DNA of 64,000 nt from Neptunomonas japonica DSM 18939 (GTDB taxonomy: Bacteria > Pseudomonadota > Gammaproteobacteria > Pseudomonadales > Balneatricaceae), in assembly GCF_000422765.1 (NCBI RefSeq), contig NZ_KE383915.1:41981-105980 (forward strand), in the 5' to 3' direction. A program made the translations under genes and the position numbers. Shown piece by piece: positions 7,850-17,308 of the stretch. Each line of letters begins with the position of its first letter. The stretch's first letter is position 1. Under the pieces are notes generated by a model. That model was not told the origin of the DNA, did not search any database, and worked only from the letters and a program-made list of their open reading frames with translations.

Positions 7850-8563
7850 TCAGACACCCAAATAGGTATTCAAAAGTTCCGTTTTAGCTTCCAGTTCATG
7901 TGCATGTACTTCTTCAACAATATGACCATGCTCCATGACATAGTGGCGATCCGCGATGGGTGCCGCAAAACGGAAGTTCTGTTCGACCAACAAGATGGTT
8001 AAGCCTCGCCCTTTTAACTGCATTAACACTTCTGCTAATTTTTGGACGATAACGGGAGCCAGACCTTCAGTAATCTCATCAAGTAACAAAATGTTTGCCC
8101 CTGTGCGTAAAATCCGCGCTAGAGCCAACATCTGCTGCTCCCCTCCTGATAAACGCGTTCCTTGGCTGTAACGACGCTCATATAGGTTAGGAAACATCTC
8201 ATAAATTTCTTCAACACTGACACCATCAGAACGCACTGCTGGCGGCAACATTAAGTTTTCTTCTACATTCAAGCTGGAGAAAATCCCCCGCTCTTCTGGA
8301 CAAAAACCCATACCTAGATGCGCAATTTTATGCGCTGGCATATCGATAGTTTCTGTCCCATTAATAACAATAGATCCCGTACGGCGACCTACCATGCTCA
8401 TAATGGCTTTTAATGTTGTTGAGCGACCCGCGCCATTTCTTCCTAGCAAGGTAACAAGCTCACCCTGCCCGATAGACATGTCAATTCCGTGAAGGATATG
8501 AGACTCGCCATAGAAAGCATGCAAATCATTTATACGAATTTTTTCAGGACGGGTAGTACTCAT
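7850..8563 (-). CDS. livF: HAAT-family ABC ATPase, LivF type, with Arg in Walker A
   Basis: A 237-residue cytoplasmic ATPase. It has a signature motif RLSGGEQQMLALARIL and Walker B ILLLDEITEGL followed by the H-loop region LLVEQNF. The Walker A loop reads GRNGAGRST, with the usual invariant Lys replaced by Arg (CGC at 8423-8425). The rest of the protein is intact, so this is a variant site and not a decaying gene. The start overlaps the livG stop by four bases (ATGA), implying translational coupling; GAGGT lies upstream. With LivG it forms the ATPase pair that powers LivHM. Confidence 0.93.
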   Translation of the reverse strand: MSTTRPEKIRINDLHAFYGESHILHGIDMSIGQGELVTLLGRNGAGRSTTLKAIMSMVGRRTGSIVINGTETIDMPAHKIAHLGMGFCPEERGIFSSLNVEENLMLPPAVRSDGVSVEEIYEMFPNLYERRYSQGTRLSGGEQQMLALARILRTGANILLLDEITEGLAPVIVQKLAEVLMQLKGRGLTILLVEQNFRFAAPIADRHYVMEHGHIVEEVHAHELEAKTELLNTYLGV

Positions 8564-9327
8564 GCCTGTACCTCATCTGCAGCCACACCTAGATACGCTT
8601 CCTGAACTCGTGGATCAGCAGAAACTGTTTCATAGTTACCTTCGGTTAGAATAGCGCCACGCTGTAGCACCGTTATCTGATCTGCAAGCTTGGAAACAAC
8701 GTGAAGGTTGTGTTCAACCATGAGAATCGTACGGTCCTTTGAGACGCGCTTAATCAGGTTTGCAACAACGTCTACATCTTCGTGCCCCATTCCCTGCGTC
8801 GGCTCATCTAGTAGCATTAACTCAGGCTCAAGAGCCAAAGTAGTGGCGATCTCTAGAGCACGTTTACGGCCATAAGAAAGATCGACAGTTTTCGCATCTG
8901 CAAAATCACCCAAACCTACTGACTCAAGTAGCTCTACAGCCCTATCATCGAGCTTATTTAGGATCTTATCTGATTTCCAAAAATGAAAGCTATTACCCTC
9001 CTTACGCTGCAATGCAACACGCACATTTTCGAGTACGCTTAAATGCGGAAATACAGCTGAAATCTGAAATGAACGCACGACACCTTTACGTGCAATCGCT
9101 GCAGATTGCATTGAGGTAATATCATTTCCGTTGAACAATATTGTGCCTGACGTAGGCGTCAGAAATTTTGTTAATAGGTTAAAGACGGTAGTCTTACCAG
9201 CCCCATTTGGGCCGATCAGCGCATGGATATTACCGCGCTGAATCTTAAGACTCACATCATCTACGGCCGTAAAGCCTTTAAATTCTTTTATGAGATTCTG
9301 GGTCTCCAGAACGTAATCTGCACTCAT
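8560..9327 (-). CDS. livG: HAAT-family ABC ATPase, LivG type
   Basis: Walker A is GPNGAGKTT with the normal Lys. The signature is DLSYGRKRALEIATTLA and Walker B is ELMLLDEPTQGM; the C-terminal VQEAYLG matches LivG proteins. The preferred start is the ATG at 9327 (MSADYVLETQ), giving 255 residues, the usual LivG length, with AAGAGG about 12 bases upstream. Longer readings from 9360 or 9414 are possible, but the extra residues are basic and unlike the family, and they would cover the operator-like palindrome at 9379-9394. It is the first gene of the minus-strand transporter operon and divergent from liuR. Confidence 0.9.
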   Translation of the reverse strand: MSADYVLETQNLIKEFKGFTAVDDVSLKIQRGNIHALIGPNGAGKTTVFNLLTKFLTPTSGTILFNGNDITSMQSAAIARKGVVRSFQISAVFPHLSVLENVRVALQRKEGNSFHFWKSDKILNKLDDRAVELLESVGLGDFADAKTVDLSYGRKRALEIATTLALEPELMLLDEPTQGMGHEDVDVVANLIKRVSKDRTILMVEHNLHVVSKLADQITVLQRGAILTEGNYETVSADPRVQEAYLGVAADEVQA

Positions 9328-9378
9328 TGCGGTACTATGCCTCTTGTTCTTATTGTGCATCTTTCGCTGCGCTGTAAG

Positions 9379-9394
9379 CTTACTTGTACGTAAG
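9379..9394 (-). promoter_or_regulatory. Weak LiuR-like palindrome before livG
   Basis: CTTACTTGTACGTAAG is an inverted repeat (CTTAC/GTAAG) matching 12 of 16 positions of the liuR palindrome. It lies about 50 bases upstream of the preferred livG start, where an operator for the transporter operon would be expected. The match is weaker than the other two sites. Confidence 0.4.
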
Positions 9395-9555
9395 CGCTGT
9401 ATAGAAATTAGCAATTTCCCCTACTGGAAGCCAAGTAGTACTTTGGTCTAAGGAATGCCTCCAAACCCCCATTAACGAGTACTATTTCTATTTAAAACAA
9501 ACACTTAACAAATATAAAAATAATCATGTATACTTCGTCTACAACCTTTTGCTGC

Positions 9556-9571
9556 TTTACGTTTACGTAAA
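9556..9571 (+). promoter_or_regulatory. Candidate LiuR operator before liuR
   Basis: TTTACGTTTACGTAAA is a perfect 7-2-7 inverted repeat 42 bases before the liuR ATG. It resembles the LiuR motif known for gammaproteobacterial leucine-degradation genes (from memory) and would give autoregulation plus control of the liu operon. Confidence 0.75.
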
Positions 9572-9613
9572 CTTCCGCTACATTAATTCTAAATACGGCG
9601 CGACATAAGAAAC

Positions 9614-10030
9614 ATGGATAAAAAATCGACTTACTCAATAAGCGAATTGGCAACCGAATTTGATATCACCACTAGAAGTATTCGGTTTTACGAAGATCAA
9701 GGCTTGCTCTCACCTCGCCGTCGAGGGCAAACCCGCATCTATAGCCGGCAAGACAGAGTACGTCTTAAATTAATTTTACGCGGCAAGCGGTTAGGTTTTT
9801 CGCTGGCTGAAACGCGAGAGCTATTTGACCTTTGGGATGAAACCTTATCAGGCAGCGAGAAACAACTAACACTCCTGCGCGATAAGATCCTTGAACGTAA
9901 AGCGGCCCTTGAACAACAACTCAACGATATCGCAATGGTTCGTCTAGAACTCGAAAGTGCTGAAACCCGTTGTACTGATGCACTGAAGGAACTAGCGAGC
10001 AAAAAAAAACAAAAAGCGAACCTGGACTGA
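9614..10030 (+). CDS. liuR: MerR-family regulator of leucine/isovalerate catabolism (LiuR)
   Basis: A 138-residue MerR protein. The N-terminal winged helix-turn-helix is YSISELATEFDITTRSIRFYEDQGLL then RIYSRQDRVRLKLILRGKRLGFSLAE. A coiled-coil dimerisation helix rich in Leu, Glu and Lys makes up the second half. The short C-terminus has one Cys (ETRCTDAL) but no paired metal-binding cysteines, unlike CueR at 61144-61533, which suits an organic or CoA-ester signal. It is the first gene of a plus-strand run through liuABCDE, and such proteins normally repress their own operon until a leucine-derived CoA ester appears. A perfect palindrome precedes it. Confidence 0.92.
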   Translation: MDKKSTYSISELATEFDITTRSIRFYEDQGLLSPRRRGQTRIYSRQDRVRLKLILRGKRLGFSLAETRELFDLWDETLSGSEKQLTLLRDKILERKAALEQQLNDIAMVRLELESAETRCTDALKELASKKKQKANLD

Positions 10031-10072
10031 CCAATATCAGACAGGGATAAGCTATCACTAAGGATGTCACTG

Positions 10073-11239
10073 ATGATTTCACAATACACAGAGCTGAACT
10101 TCGGACTTGGCGAAACAATTGATATGCTGCGCGAGCAGATTAATAGCTTTGCAGCTAAAGAAATTGCTCCTCGCGCAGAACAGATTGATGCAGATAATGA
10201 GTTCCCAAATGATTTATGGCGCAAATTTGGCGACATGGGTTTACTCGGCATCACAGTCGACGAAGAGTACGGCGGCGTTGGCATGGGCTATCTTTCCCAT
10301 ATCATCGCAATGGAAGAGATTAGTCGCGCCTCTGCATCTGTAGGCCTCTCCTACGGCGCGCACTCAAACCTCTGTGTTAATCAGATTCATCGCAATGGTA
10401 CTGAAGAACAAAAGCACAAATACCTGCCTAAGCTTGTTAGTGGTGAACATATCGGTGCTTTAGCAATGTCAGAACCCAACGCAGGTTCCGATGTTGTATC
10501 AATGAAGCTTAGTGCTCGTGACAATGGTGATCACTACCTCCTAAACGGTAACAAAATGTGGATCACTAATGGTCCAGATGCAAACACCTATGTCATTTAC
10601 GCTAAAACTGATACTAAAGCGGGCCCTCGCGGCATTACTGCTTTTATCGTAGAGCGAGACTATCCAGGTTTTTCTCGTCACCAAAAACTCGACAAGCTTG
10701 GCATGCGCGGCTCTAACACTTGCGAGCTTGTTTTCCAAGACTGCCCTGTTCCTAAAGAAAATATCCTTGGCGAACTAAACGGCGGCGTTAAAGTACTTAT
10801 GAGTGGTCTAGATTATGAGCGTTTAGTTCTGTCTGGCGGCCCATTGGGAATTATGCAAGCGGCTATGGATATCTGTGTTCCTTACATTCGTGATCGCCAA
10901 CAGTTTGGCCAACCTATTGGTGAATTTGAACTGGTACAGGGCAAGATTGCCGACATGTACACACTGATGAATGCCTCTAAGTCTTATGTTTATCTTAATG
11001 GCATGGCTGCTGAGCGCGGTGAAACTTCACGTAAAGATGCTGCGGGTTGTATTTTGTTTACGGCAGAAATGGCCACTAAAATTGCACTGGATGCTATCCA
11101 GTTGTTAGGTGGCAACGGCTACATCAACGAATTCCCAACAGGTCGTCTGTTGCGTGATGCGAAGCTTTATGAAATCGGCGCGGGTACTTCAGAAATCCGC
11201 CGTATGCTAATTGGCCGCGAACTTTACCTTAATAAGTAA
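10073..11239 (+). CDS. liuA: Isovaleryl-CoA dehydrogenase
   Basis: A 389-residue FAD-dependent acyl-CoA dehydrogenase that oxidises isovaleryl-CoA to 3-methylcrotonyl-CoA and passes electrons to ETF. The acyl-CoA dehydrogenase signatures [14 protein letters not shown] and [32 protein letters not shown] are present. The segment [15 protein letters not shown] carries the Glu placed as in isovaleryl-CoA dehydrogenases and not the C-terminal Glu of short-chain enzymes. The start was chosen at 10073 (MISQYTEL) because AAGGA lies eight bases upstream; an ATG at 10064 directly abuts that Shine-Dalgarno. It catalyses the first CoA-ester step of the liu operon. Confidence 0.95.
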   Translation: MISQYTELNFGLGETIDMLREQINSFAAKEIAPRAEQIDADNEFPNDLWRKFGDMGLLGITVDEEYGGVGMGYLSHIIAMEEISRASASVGLSYGAHSNLCVNQIHRNGTEEQKHKYLPKLVSGEHIGALAMSEPNAGSDVVSMKLSARDNGDHYLLNGNKMWITNGPDANTYVIYAKTDTKAGPRGITAFIVERDYPGFSRHQKLDKLGMRGSNTCELVFQDCPVPKENILGELNGGVKVLMSGLDYERLVLSGGPLGIMQAAMDICVPYIRDRQQFGQPIGEFELVQGKIADMYTLMNASKSYVYLNGMAAERGETSRKDAAGCILFTAEMATKIALDAIQLLGGNGYINEFPTGRLLRDAKLYEIGAGTSEIRRMLIGRELYLNK

Positions 11240-11281
11240 GCATTCAATTTTTAGCAGCACTCCATCAAATCACAACTAATA

Positions 11282-11313
11282 CAGATTCAGGTGATCATGC
11301 ATCCCTGAATCTG
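11282..11313 (+). other. Stem-loop between liuA and liuB
   Basis: CAGATTCAGG and CCTGAATCTG form a perfect ten-base-pair stem around a 12-base loop, ending 13 bases before the liuB start. No T-run follows. It probably affects mRNA processing or the relative yields of LiuA and LiuB. Confidence 0.6.
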
Positions 11314-11326
11314 GTGAGGACAGGAT

Positions 11327-12934
11327 ATGTCGATAATCCAATCCAAAGTAAATACCCGCGCGGAAGATTTCGTATCTCGTAAAGAGTCGATGCAAACAGC
11401 TGTATCAGACCTTCGCGATAAAGTAAGCACCATAGAACAAGGTGGCGGCCCATCATACCAAGAACGCCATACTGCCCGTGGAAAACTACTTCCAAGAGAC
11501 CGTATCAATACATTAATCGATCCAGGCTCCGCTTTTCTTGAGCTATCGCAAATGGCAGCTTATAAAGTGTATGAAGATAACATCCCTGCTGCGGGTATTA
11601 TCACCGGCATTGGTCGTGTATCTGGCCAAGAATGTATGATCATTGCAAACGATGCGACAGTTAAAGGCGGGACTTATTTCCCTCTAACTGTTAAAAAGCA
11701 CCTCAGAGCGCAAGAGATTGCTGAGCAAAACCACTTGCCGTGTATTTACCTTGTAGATTCAGGTGGTGCAAACCTTCCACAACAAGATGATGTTTTCCCT
11801 GACCGTGACCATTTTGGTCGTATCTTTTTCAATCAGGCTCGCATGTCATCTAAAGGCATCCCTCAGATCGCTGTCGTTATGGGTTTATGTACCGCAGGTG
11901 GTGCTTATGTACCAGCTATGGCTGATGAATCTATTATCGTTCGCGATCAAGGTACGATCTTCCTAGCAGGTCCTCCGCTTGTTAAAGCAGCGACTGGTGA
12001 AGTAGTGAGTGCTGAGGACCTCGGCGGCGCGGATGTACATTGTAAAGTTTCAGGCGTTGCTGATCACTATGCAGAGAATGACCAACATGCGCTACAGATT
12101 GCACGCACGTGCGTTGCTAACCTGAACCGTAAAAAAGAGATCAACATAAACATCAAACCTTCGGTAGAGCCTCTCTACCCTGCTGAAGAGCTTTACGGCA
12201 TTGTTGGTACTGATCTTAAAAAACCATTTGATGTGCGTGACGTGATTGCGCGTATAGCTGATGGTTCTGAATTTGATGAGTTCAAAAAGAACTACGGCAC
12301 CACACTGGTAACAGGTTTTGCTCACATCTATGGCTACCCAGTCGGCATCATTGCCAATAATGGTATTTTATTCAGTGAGTCAGCACAAAAAGGCGCTCAC
12401 TTTATTGAATTATGCTGCCAACGCAAAATTCCGCTACTGTTCTTGCAAAACATTACCGGCTTCATGGTTGGACAAAAATATGAAGCTGAAGGTATCGCTA
12501 AGCATGGAGCTAAGCTGGTAACTGCTGTTGCTTGTGCTGAAGTGCCTAAGCTAACTGTTTTGATCGGCGGCTCGTTCGGTGCAGGTAACTACGGCATGTG
12601 TGGCCGTGCTTATAGCCCTAACTTCCTTTGGATGTGGCCAAATGCACGTATTTCGGTCATGGGTGGCGAACAAGCGGCTGGCGTAATGGCAACCGTAACG
12701 CGCGATGGTAAAGAGCGTAAAGGTGAGAACTGGTCAGCCGAACAAGAAGCTGATTTCAAGCAACCTATTATCGACACGTACGAACATCAAGGCCATCCGT
12801 ATTATGCATCGGCTCGCCTTTGGGATGACGGTGTCATTGATCCTGCGCAAACCCGAGCAGTTATCGGCATGGGACTTTCTGCCGCTCTGAATAAGCCTGT
12901 AGGCGAAACCCGCTTCGGCATATTCAGAATGTAA
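11327..12934 (+). CDS. liuB: 3-methylcrotonyl-CoA carboxylase, carboxyltransferase subunit
   Basis: A 535-residue carboxyltransferase (beta) subunit. It has two crotonase-like domains: the N-terminal [21 protein letters not shown] and [19 protein letters not shown], and the C-terminal [27 protein letters not shown] with [21 protein letters not shown]. It transfers the carboxyl group from biotin on LiuD to 3-methylcrotonyl-CoA, giving 3-methylglutaconyl-CoA. The motifs point to MCC and not propionyl-CoA carboxylase, and the neighbours agree. A GAGGA motif lies a short distance before the ATG. Confidence 0.96.
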   Translation: MSIIQSKVNTRAEDFVSRKESMQTAVSDLRDKVSTIEQGGGPSYQERHTARGKLLPRDRINTLIDPGSAFLELSQMAAYKVYEDNIPAAGIITGIGRVSGQECMIIANDATVKGGTYFPLTVKKHLRAQEIAEQNHLPCIYLVDSGGANLPQQDDVFPDRDHFGRIFFNQARMSSKGIPQIAVVMGLCTAGGAYVPAMADESIIVRDQGTIFLAGPPLVKAATGEVVSAEDLGGADVHCKVSGVADHYAENDQHALQIARTCVANLNRKKEININIKPSVEPLYPAEELYGIVGTDLKKPFDVRDVIARIADGSEFDEFKKNYGTTLVTGFAHIYGYPVGIIANNGILFSESAQKGAHFIELCCQRKIPLLFLQNITGFMVGQKYEAEGIAKHGAKLVTAVACAEVPKLTVLIGGSFGAGNYGMCGRAYSPNFLWMWPNARISVMGGEQAAGVMATVTRDGKERKGENWSAEQEADFKQPIIDTYEHQGHPYYASARLWDDGVIDPAQTRAVIGMGLSAALNKPVGETRFGIFRM

Positions 12935-12947
12935 TGGAGTGATTCAT

Positions 12948-13748
12948 ATGTCTGATAATAATAGTCGCGTCATACTGAATATTAGCTCAGAAGGAATAGC
13001 GCAACTCACATTAAATCGCCCTGAAGTGCATAACGCTTTTGATGACGATGTTATAGAGCAGCTCATTACCCAACTTGAAAGCGTTGCGAACAATGATGAT
13101 GTTCGTGCATTGGTATTGCGTTCAAACGGCAAAAACTTCTCTGCCGGTGCCGATCTTGCGTGGATGAAACGCATGGCTAAGAACTCTCACCAAGAGAACT
13201 TAGAAGACGCTGGGCGTTTAGCTAAGCTGATGGAACTTCTGAATGACCTGAACAAGCCGACAATCGGTTTGGTTCAAGGTGCCGCTTACGGTGGCGCCGT
13301 AGGTCTTGCAGCGTGCTGCGATATCGTTATTGCCTCTGAGGAAGCACAGTTTTGCCTTAGCGAAGTCAAAATTGGCCTGATACCTGCCGTGATTAGCCCT
13401 TACGTTGTGCGAGCAATAGGCGAGCGCCAATCACGTCGCTACTTTATGACGGCAGAAGCATTTTCTGCAACCACAGCCCAAAATTTTGGGTTGGTTCATG
13501 AAGTAGTTGCATCACCAGAGCTATTTGATGATGCCTGTGCACGTATTACTCGCACACTCAGCAAGAACAGCCCTCAAGGAATGCGGGCAGCGAAAGAGCT
13601 TATCTTTGCTGTCAGCCATAAAGTTATTGAACAAACAGTAATCCAGGATACGGCAAACCGTATTGCAGACATTCGTGTTAGCAGTGAAGGACAGGAAGGC
13701 TTAAGCGCTTTTCTAGAAAAACGTAAACCTAACTGGATTCAGGAGTAA
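12948..13748 (+). CDS. liuC: Methylglutaconyl-CoA hydratase
   Basis: A 266-residue crotonase-family enzyme that hydrates 3-methylglutaconyl-CoA to HMG-CoA. Oxyanion-hole sequences are FSAGADLAWMKRM near residues 65-80 and GAAYGGAVGLAACCDIVIA. The start is placed at the ATG at 12948 (MSDNNSR) with GGAG eight bases upstream; an in-frame GTG at 12939 lies inside that ribosome-binding spacing. The gene begins 13 bases after liuB and ends six bases before liuD. Confidence 0.95.
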   Translation: MSDNNSRVILNISSEGIAQLTLNRPEVHNAFDDDVIEQLITQLESVANNDDVRALVLRSNGKNFSAGADLAWMKRMAKNSHQENLEDAGRLAKLMELLNDLNKPTIGLVQGAAYGGAVGLAACCDIVIASEEAQFCLSEVKIGLIPAVISPYVVRAIGERQSRRYFMTAEAFSATTAQNFGLVHEVVASPELFDDACARITRTLSKNSPQGMRAAKELIFAVSHKVIEQTVIQDTANRIADIRVSSEGQEGLSAFLEKRKPNWIQE

Positions 13749-13754
13749 GTCACT

Positions 13755-15743
13755 ATGTTCAGCAAGATTTTGATTGCAAACCGTGGCGAGATCGCCTGTC
13801 GTGTTATTCAGACAGCACATCGCCTTGGCATTCGCTGCGTTGCCGTTTATTCAGAAGCCGACCGTAATGCGCGCCATGTAGCCATGGCAGATGAAGCCTT
13901 TTTATTAGGCCCCGCCCCAAGTAGCGAAAGTTATTTACGTGCCGACAAAATTTTAGATATCGCCTTAAAATCGGGTGCTCAAGCAATACATCCGGGTTAC
14001 GGTTTTTTGTCAGAAAATACCGAATTTGCCAATGCATGTGAAGCTAACAATATTGCTTTTATTGGCCCACCCGCTTCTGCTATTGCATCGATGGGATCTA
14101 AATCTGCCGCTAAAGAGATCATGCTTGAGGCTGATGTGCCTTTGGTACCGGGTTATCATGGTGCAGATCAAGACCCAGCACTATTGAAAGCCGAAGCTGA
14201 AAAATGCGGCTTCCCTCTTCTACTAAAAGCCATTGCAGGTGGTGGTGGTAAAGGGATGCGTGTAGTAAATCACATCGGTGAATTCGAAGAAGCCTTAGCG
14301 GCCGCTCAGCGTGAGTCTCAAAATGCATTCGGCAACCCCGATATGCTCATCGAGCGCTATTTGACTCAACCACGCCATGTTGAAATTCAGGTGTTTTGTG
14401 ACAAACAAGGTAACGGCGTTTACTTAGCTGAACGTGATTGCTCTGTTCAACGCCGCCACCAAAAAGTTATTGAAGAAGCACCAGCACCGGGCCTATCAAC
14501 AGAAACCCGCAAAGCGATGGGTGAAACCGCTGTTGCTGCTGCAAAAGCTATCAATTATGTTGGCGCAGGTACGGTTGAGTTCTTATATGACGTAGATGGC
14601 TCTTTCTATTTCATGGAAATGAATACCCGACTACAGGTAGAACACCCTGTTACCGAGATGATTACAGGCCAAGATTTAGTTGAATGGCAGCTACGCATCG
14701 CAGATGGCGAGCCTCTGCCATTACAGCAGGATGACATCCAAATTCGCGGTCATGCATTAGAAGCACGTATCTATGCAGAAGACCCTGACAATGACTTTTT
14801 ACCAGTAACCGGCACATTGCAGTACCTTCGTACACCCGATGAAAACGCTCATATCCGCGTCGATACCGGCGTTATCGAAGGCGATGACGTTAGCGTTTAT
14901 TATGATCCTATGATTGCCAAACTTATCGTTTGGGATGAAGACCGCGAGCAAGCGATCAACCGTATGGTTCATGCGCTTGAGTCTTACCGTATCGGTGGAA
15001 TGAAAACAAACATCCGCTTTCTTCGCCAGTTAGCTGACAGCAAGCCTTTCCGCGATGAAGAGTTGGATACAGGCTTTATCGAAAAACATAATGACTTACT
15101 TTTTCAAACAGCTAAAACCGACATTCAAAGCCAGTTAGCACTGGCGACTAGCTATGTTCTTGAGACAGAGCGACAGGCACAGCCCGTAAAAGGTGATCCA
15201 GACTCTCCTTTCAACTTACAAACCAGCTGGCGTTTGAATGCTAACTATTCTCGCCCAATGGAGTGGGTTGTTGGGGATGAGCATCATCAGGTGAGCATTA
15301 TTGAACAGCCAAACGGCTATGAAATCACCGTTGATAATGTCTCCTTTAAAGTATCTGCAATCTTACGTGACGACCATTTGCGCGCCGTTATTAATGGACA
15401 CCGCCTGAGTATTCATGGTCATCTTGCTGGCGATGATATGACGCTGTTTCGTGAAGGCAATCAATTCCAGTGCACATTGTTCCGTCACACGTTTGAAGAG
15501 AGCGATCAATCCGGCGGTGGCTCACTTACAGCACCGATGAACGGCGCTATCGTGGCTGTTTTGGCAGAGCCTGGTCAGAACGTTTCTGAAGGCGATACAT
15601 TGGTTATTATGGAAGCTATGAAAATGGAACATAGCATTCGCGCTCCTCACGATGGCGTTGTCAGCGAGATATTCTTTGCTGTCGGCGACCTCGTATCGGA
15701 TGGCGCGGCATTAGTCGCCGTTACGCCTTCTGAGGAGGCGTAA
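13755..15743 (+). CDS. liuD: 3-methylcrotonyl-CoA carboxylase, biotin-containing subunit
   Basis: A 662-residue alpha subunit. The N-terminal biotin carboxylase ([17 protein letters not shown], the ATP-grasp loop [25 protein letters not shown]) spans roughly residues 1-450. A linker (BT domain) of about 100 residues follows, and a C-terminal biotinyl domain has the motif EAMKMEH with Lys623 as the biotin acceptor. It charges biotin with CO2 using ATP and works with LiuB. AGGAG lies nine bases before the ATG, and liuE follows after one base, so the genes are translationally close. Confidence 0.96.
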   Translation: MFSKILIANRGEIACRVIQTAHRLGIRCVAVYSEADRNARHVAMADEAFLLGPAPSSESYLRADKILDIALKSGAQAIHPGYGFLSENTEFANACEANNIAFIGPPASAIASMGSKSAAKEIMLEADVPLVPGYHGADQDPALLKAEAEKCGFPLLLKAIAGGGGKGMRVVNHIGEFEEALAAAQRESQNAFGNPDMLIERYLTQPRHVEIQVFCDKQGNGVYLAERDCSVQRRHQKVIEEAPAPGLSTETRKAMGETAVAAAKAINYVGAGTVEFLYDVDGSFYFMEMNTRLQVEHPVTEMITGQDLVEWQLRIADGEPLPLQQDDIQIRGHALEARIYAEDPDNDFLPVTGTLQYLRTPDENAHIRVDTGVIEGDDVSVYYDPMIAKLIVWDEDREQAINRMVHALESYRIGGMKTNIRFLRQLADSKPFRDEELDTGFIEKHNDLLFQTAKTDIQSQLALATSYVLETERQAQPVKGDPDSPFNLQTSWRLNANYSRPMEWVVGDEHHQVSIIEQPNGYEITVDNVSFKVSAILRDDHLRAVINGHRLSIHGHLAGDDMTLFREGNQFQCTLFRHTFEESDQSGGGSLTAPMNGAIVAVLAEPGQNVSEGDTLVIMEAMKMEHSIRAPHDGVVSEIFFAVGDLVSDGAALVAVTPSEEA

Positions 15744-15744
15744 C

Positions 15745-16650
15745 ATGGGGCTTCCTAGCAAAGCACGTATCGTTGAAGTTGGTCCACGTGATGGGCTACA
15801 AAACGAATCAGGCCCGGTGATTGAAACATCGATTAAGATAGAACTTATTAATCGTCTTGCACAAGCCGGCATTAACCACATAGAAGCCGCCAGCTTTGTC
15901 TCACCTAAATGGGTACCGCAAATGGGCGATGCTGCCGAGGTTATGGCAGGCATTACTCGCAAAGCAGGAGTGGCTTACGCCGCTCTCACTCCCAACATGA
16001 GAGGAGCTGAAGGGGCAATTGTTGCACGCGCAGACGAAGTCGCTATTTTTAGCGCTGCATCTGAGTCATTCACGCGTAAAAACATAAACTGCTCTATTGC
16101 TGAAAGCATCGAGCGCTTTATTCCGGTTGTTGAAGCGGCTCAGAAAAACAACGTTCGCATACGCGGTTACGTTTCAACAGTCCTTGGCTGCCCTTATGAA
16201 GGGGAGATTGACCCCGCCCAAGTAGCAGCAGTTGCACGTGAGCTACTCGATATGGGGTGTTACGAAATATCTCTTGGTGACACCATTGGTGTTGGCACGC
16301 CTGTCAAAGCCAGAAAAATGCTCGCACGAGTAGCTAACGAAGTTCCTATTAACCAACTTGCAGCACACTTTCATGATACTTATGGCCAGGCGTTAGCCAA
16401 CCTATATGCTGTTATGCAAGACGGTGTGAGCGTCATTGATACCTCGGTTGCAGGTTTAGGTGGTTGTCCTTATGCCAAAGGCGCTTCAGGCAATGTTGCC
16501 ACAGAAGATGTGGTATACATGCTCAATGGCTTAGGTATAGATGCCGGTATTGATCTAGATAAGCTAGTTCCCATTGGCAATTGGATCACACAACAAATCG
16601 GACGTACTAACGGCTCCAAAGTCGGTCTCGCCATGGCTTGTGGTGAATAA
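15745..16650 (+). CDS. liuE: Hydroxymethylglutaryl-CoA lyase
   Basis: A 301-residue TIM-barrel lyase of the HMGL-like family that cleaves HMG-CoA to acetyl-CoA and acetoacetate. Visible motifs are [12 protein letters not shown] (metal and substrate site at the N-terminus), [10 protein letters not shown], the metal-binding [12 protein letters not shown] and the active-site loop [14 protein letters not shown] with its catalytic Cys. A GAGGAGG Shine-Dalgarno formed by the end of liuD precedes the ATG. It is the last classical step of leucine breakdown in this operon; the thiolase at 3379 can process acetoacetyl-CoA formed later. Confidence 0.96.
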   Translation: MGLPSKARIVEVGPRDGLQNESGPVIETSIKIELINRLAQAGINHIEAASFVSPKWVPQMGDAAEVMAGITRKAGVAYAALTPNMRGAEGAIVARADEVAIFSAASESFTRKNINCSIAESIERFIPVVEAAQKNNVRIRGYVSTVLGCPYEGEIDPAQVAAVARELLDMGCYEISLGDTIGVGTPVKARKMLARVANEVPINQLAAHFHDTYGQALANLYAVMQDGVSVIDTSVAGLGGCPYAKGASGNVATEDVVYMLNGLGIDAGIDLDKLVPIGNWITQQIGRTNGSKVGLAMACGE

Positions 16651-16677
16651 ATAACAATAAAAATGAGGCATAGCAAC

Positions 16678-17262
16678 ATGAGTCAACCTAAGCAGATTAC
16701 CGCACTTGACCTGCCAATTCCGGAGAAAGATCAACTACCGGAAGAGTTTCAGAAGTACTTCAATAAATGTGAAGAAAAACTAGGCATGGTTCCAAACGTT
16801 CTGACTGCATACAGTCAAAACATCGCTCAACTAGATGTATTTGCCCGTTTTTATAACGAGCTAATGTTTGGTGAAAGCGAACTTACCCCGCTGGAAAAAG
16901 AGATGATAGCGGTTGTAGTCTCTGCTCAGAACCATTGTTACTACTGCCTTACTGCGCATGGTGCCGCTGTTCGCGAATACTCAGGTGACCCTGTTTTAGG
17001 CGAGCTTATGGTAATGAATTATCGTGCTGCTCAGCTGAGCCCTCGCCAACGCGCCATGCTCGATTTTGCTGATAAATTAACACATCAACCTGATCAGATT
17101 CTTGAAGCAGACCGACAAGCATTACGTGATACCGGTTTCAGTGACCAAGGGATCTGGGACATATCCAACATTACAGGTTTCTACAACATGACTAACCGTG
17201 TTGCCAGTGCCGTGGAGATGCAGCCTAACCTGCAATACCACACTAGCCACCGCGGTTCTTAG
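16678..17262 (+). CDS. AhpD-like peroxidase-related protein (carboxymuconolactone decarboxylase fold)
   Basis: A 194-residue protein starting at 16678 (MSQPKQIT), with GAGG nine bases upstream; a reading from 16663 is less well placed. The core [21 protein letters not shown] contains the CxxC plus nearby His of the AhpD/CMD fold, a thiol peroxidase-type active site. The N-terminal [30 protein letters not shown] matches the uncharacterised peroxidase-related family. Its place inside the liu operon, between HMG-CoA lyase and an acyl-CoA synthetase, suggests a supporting redox role, perhaps protection from reactive by-products. No specific reaction can be assigned. Confidence 0.85.
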   Translation: MSQPKQITALDLPIPEKDQLPEEFQKYFNKCEEKLGMVPNVLTAYSQNIAQLDVFARFYNELMFGESELTPLEKEMIAVVVSAQNHCYYCLTAHGAAVREYSGDPVLGELMVMNYRAAQLSPRQRAMLDFADKLTHQPDQILEADRQALRDTGFSDQGIWDISNITGFYNMTNRVASAVEMQPNLQYHTSHRGS

Positions 17263-17308
17263 ACTTTATGGACTACCTGATAAAAACAAGATTGCAGGGA
17301 TTTTTACT

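Noticed and set aside
9739-10284. 181-codon minus-strand frame across liuR and the start of liuA
   Set aside because: It lies antisense to two well-supported genes, is rich in Ser and Arg as expected from antisense coding, and has no recognisable domain.
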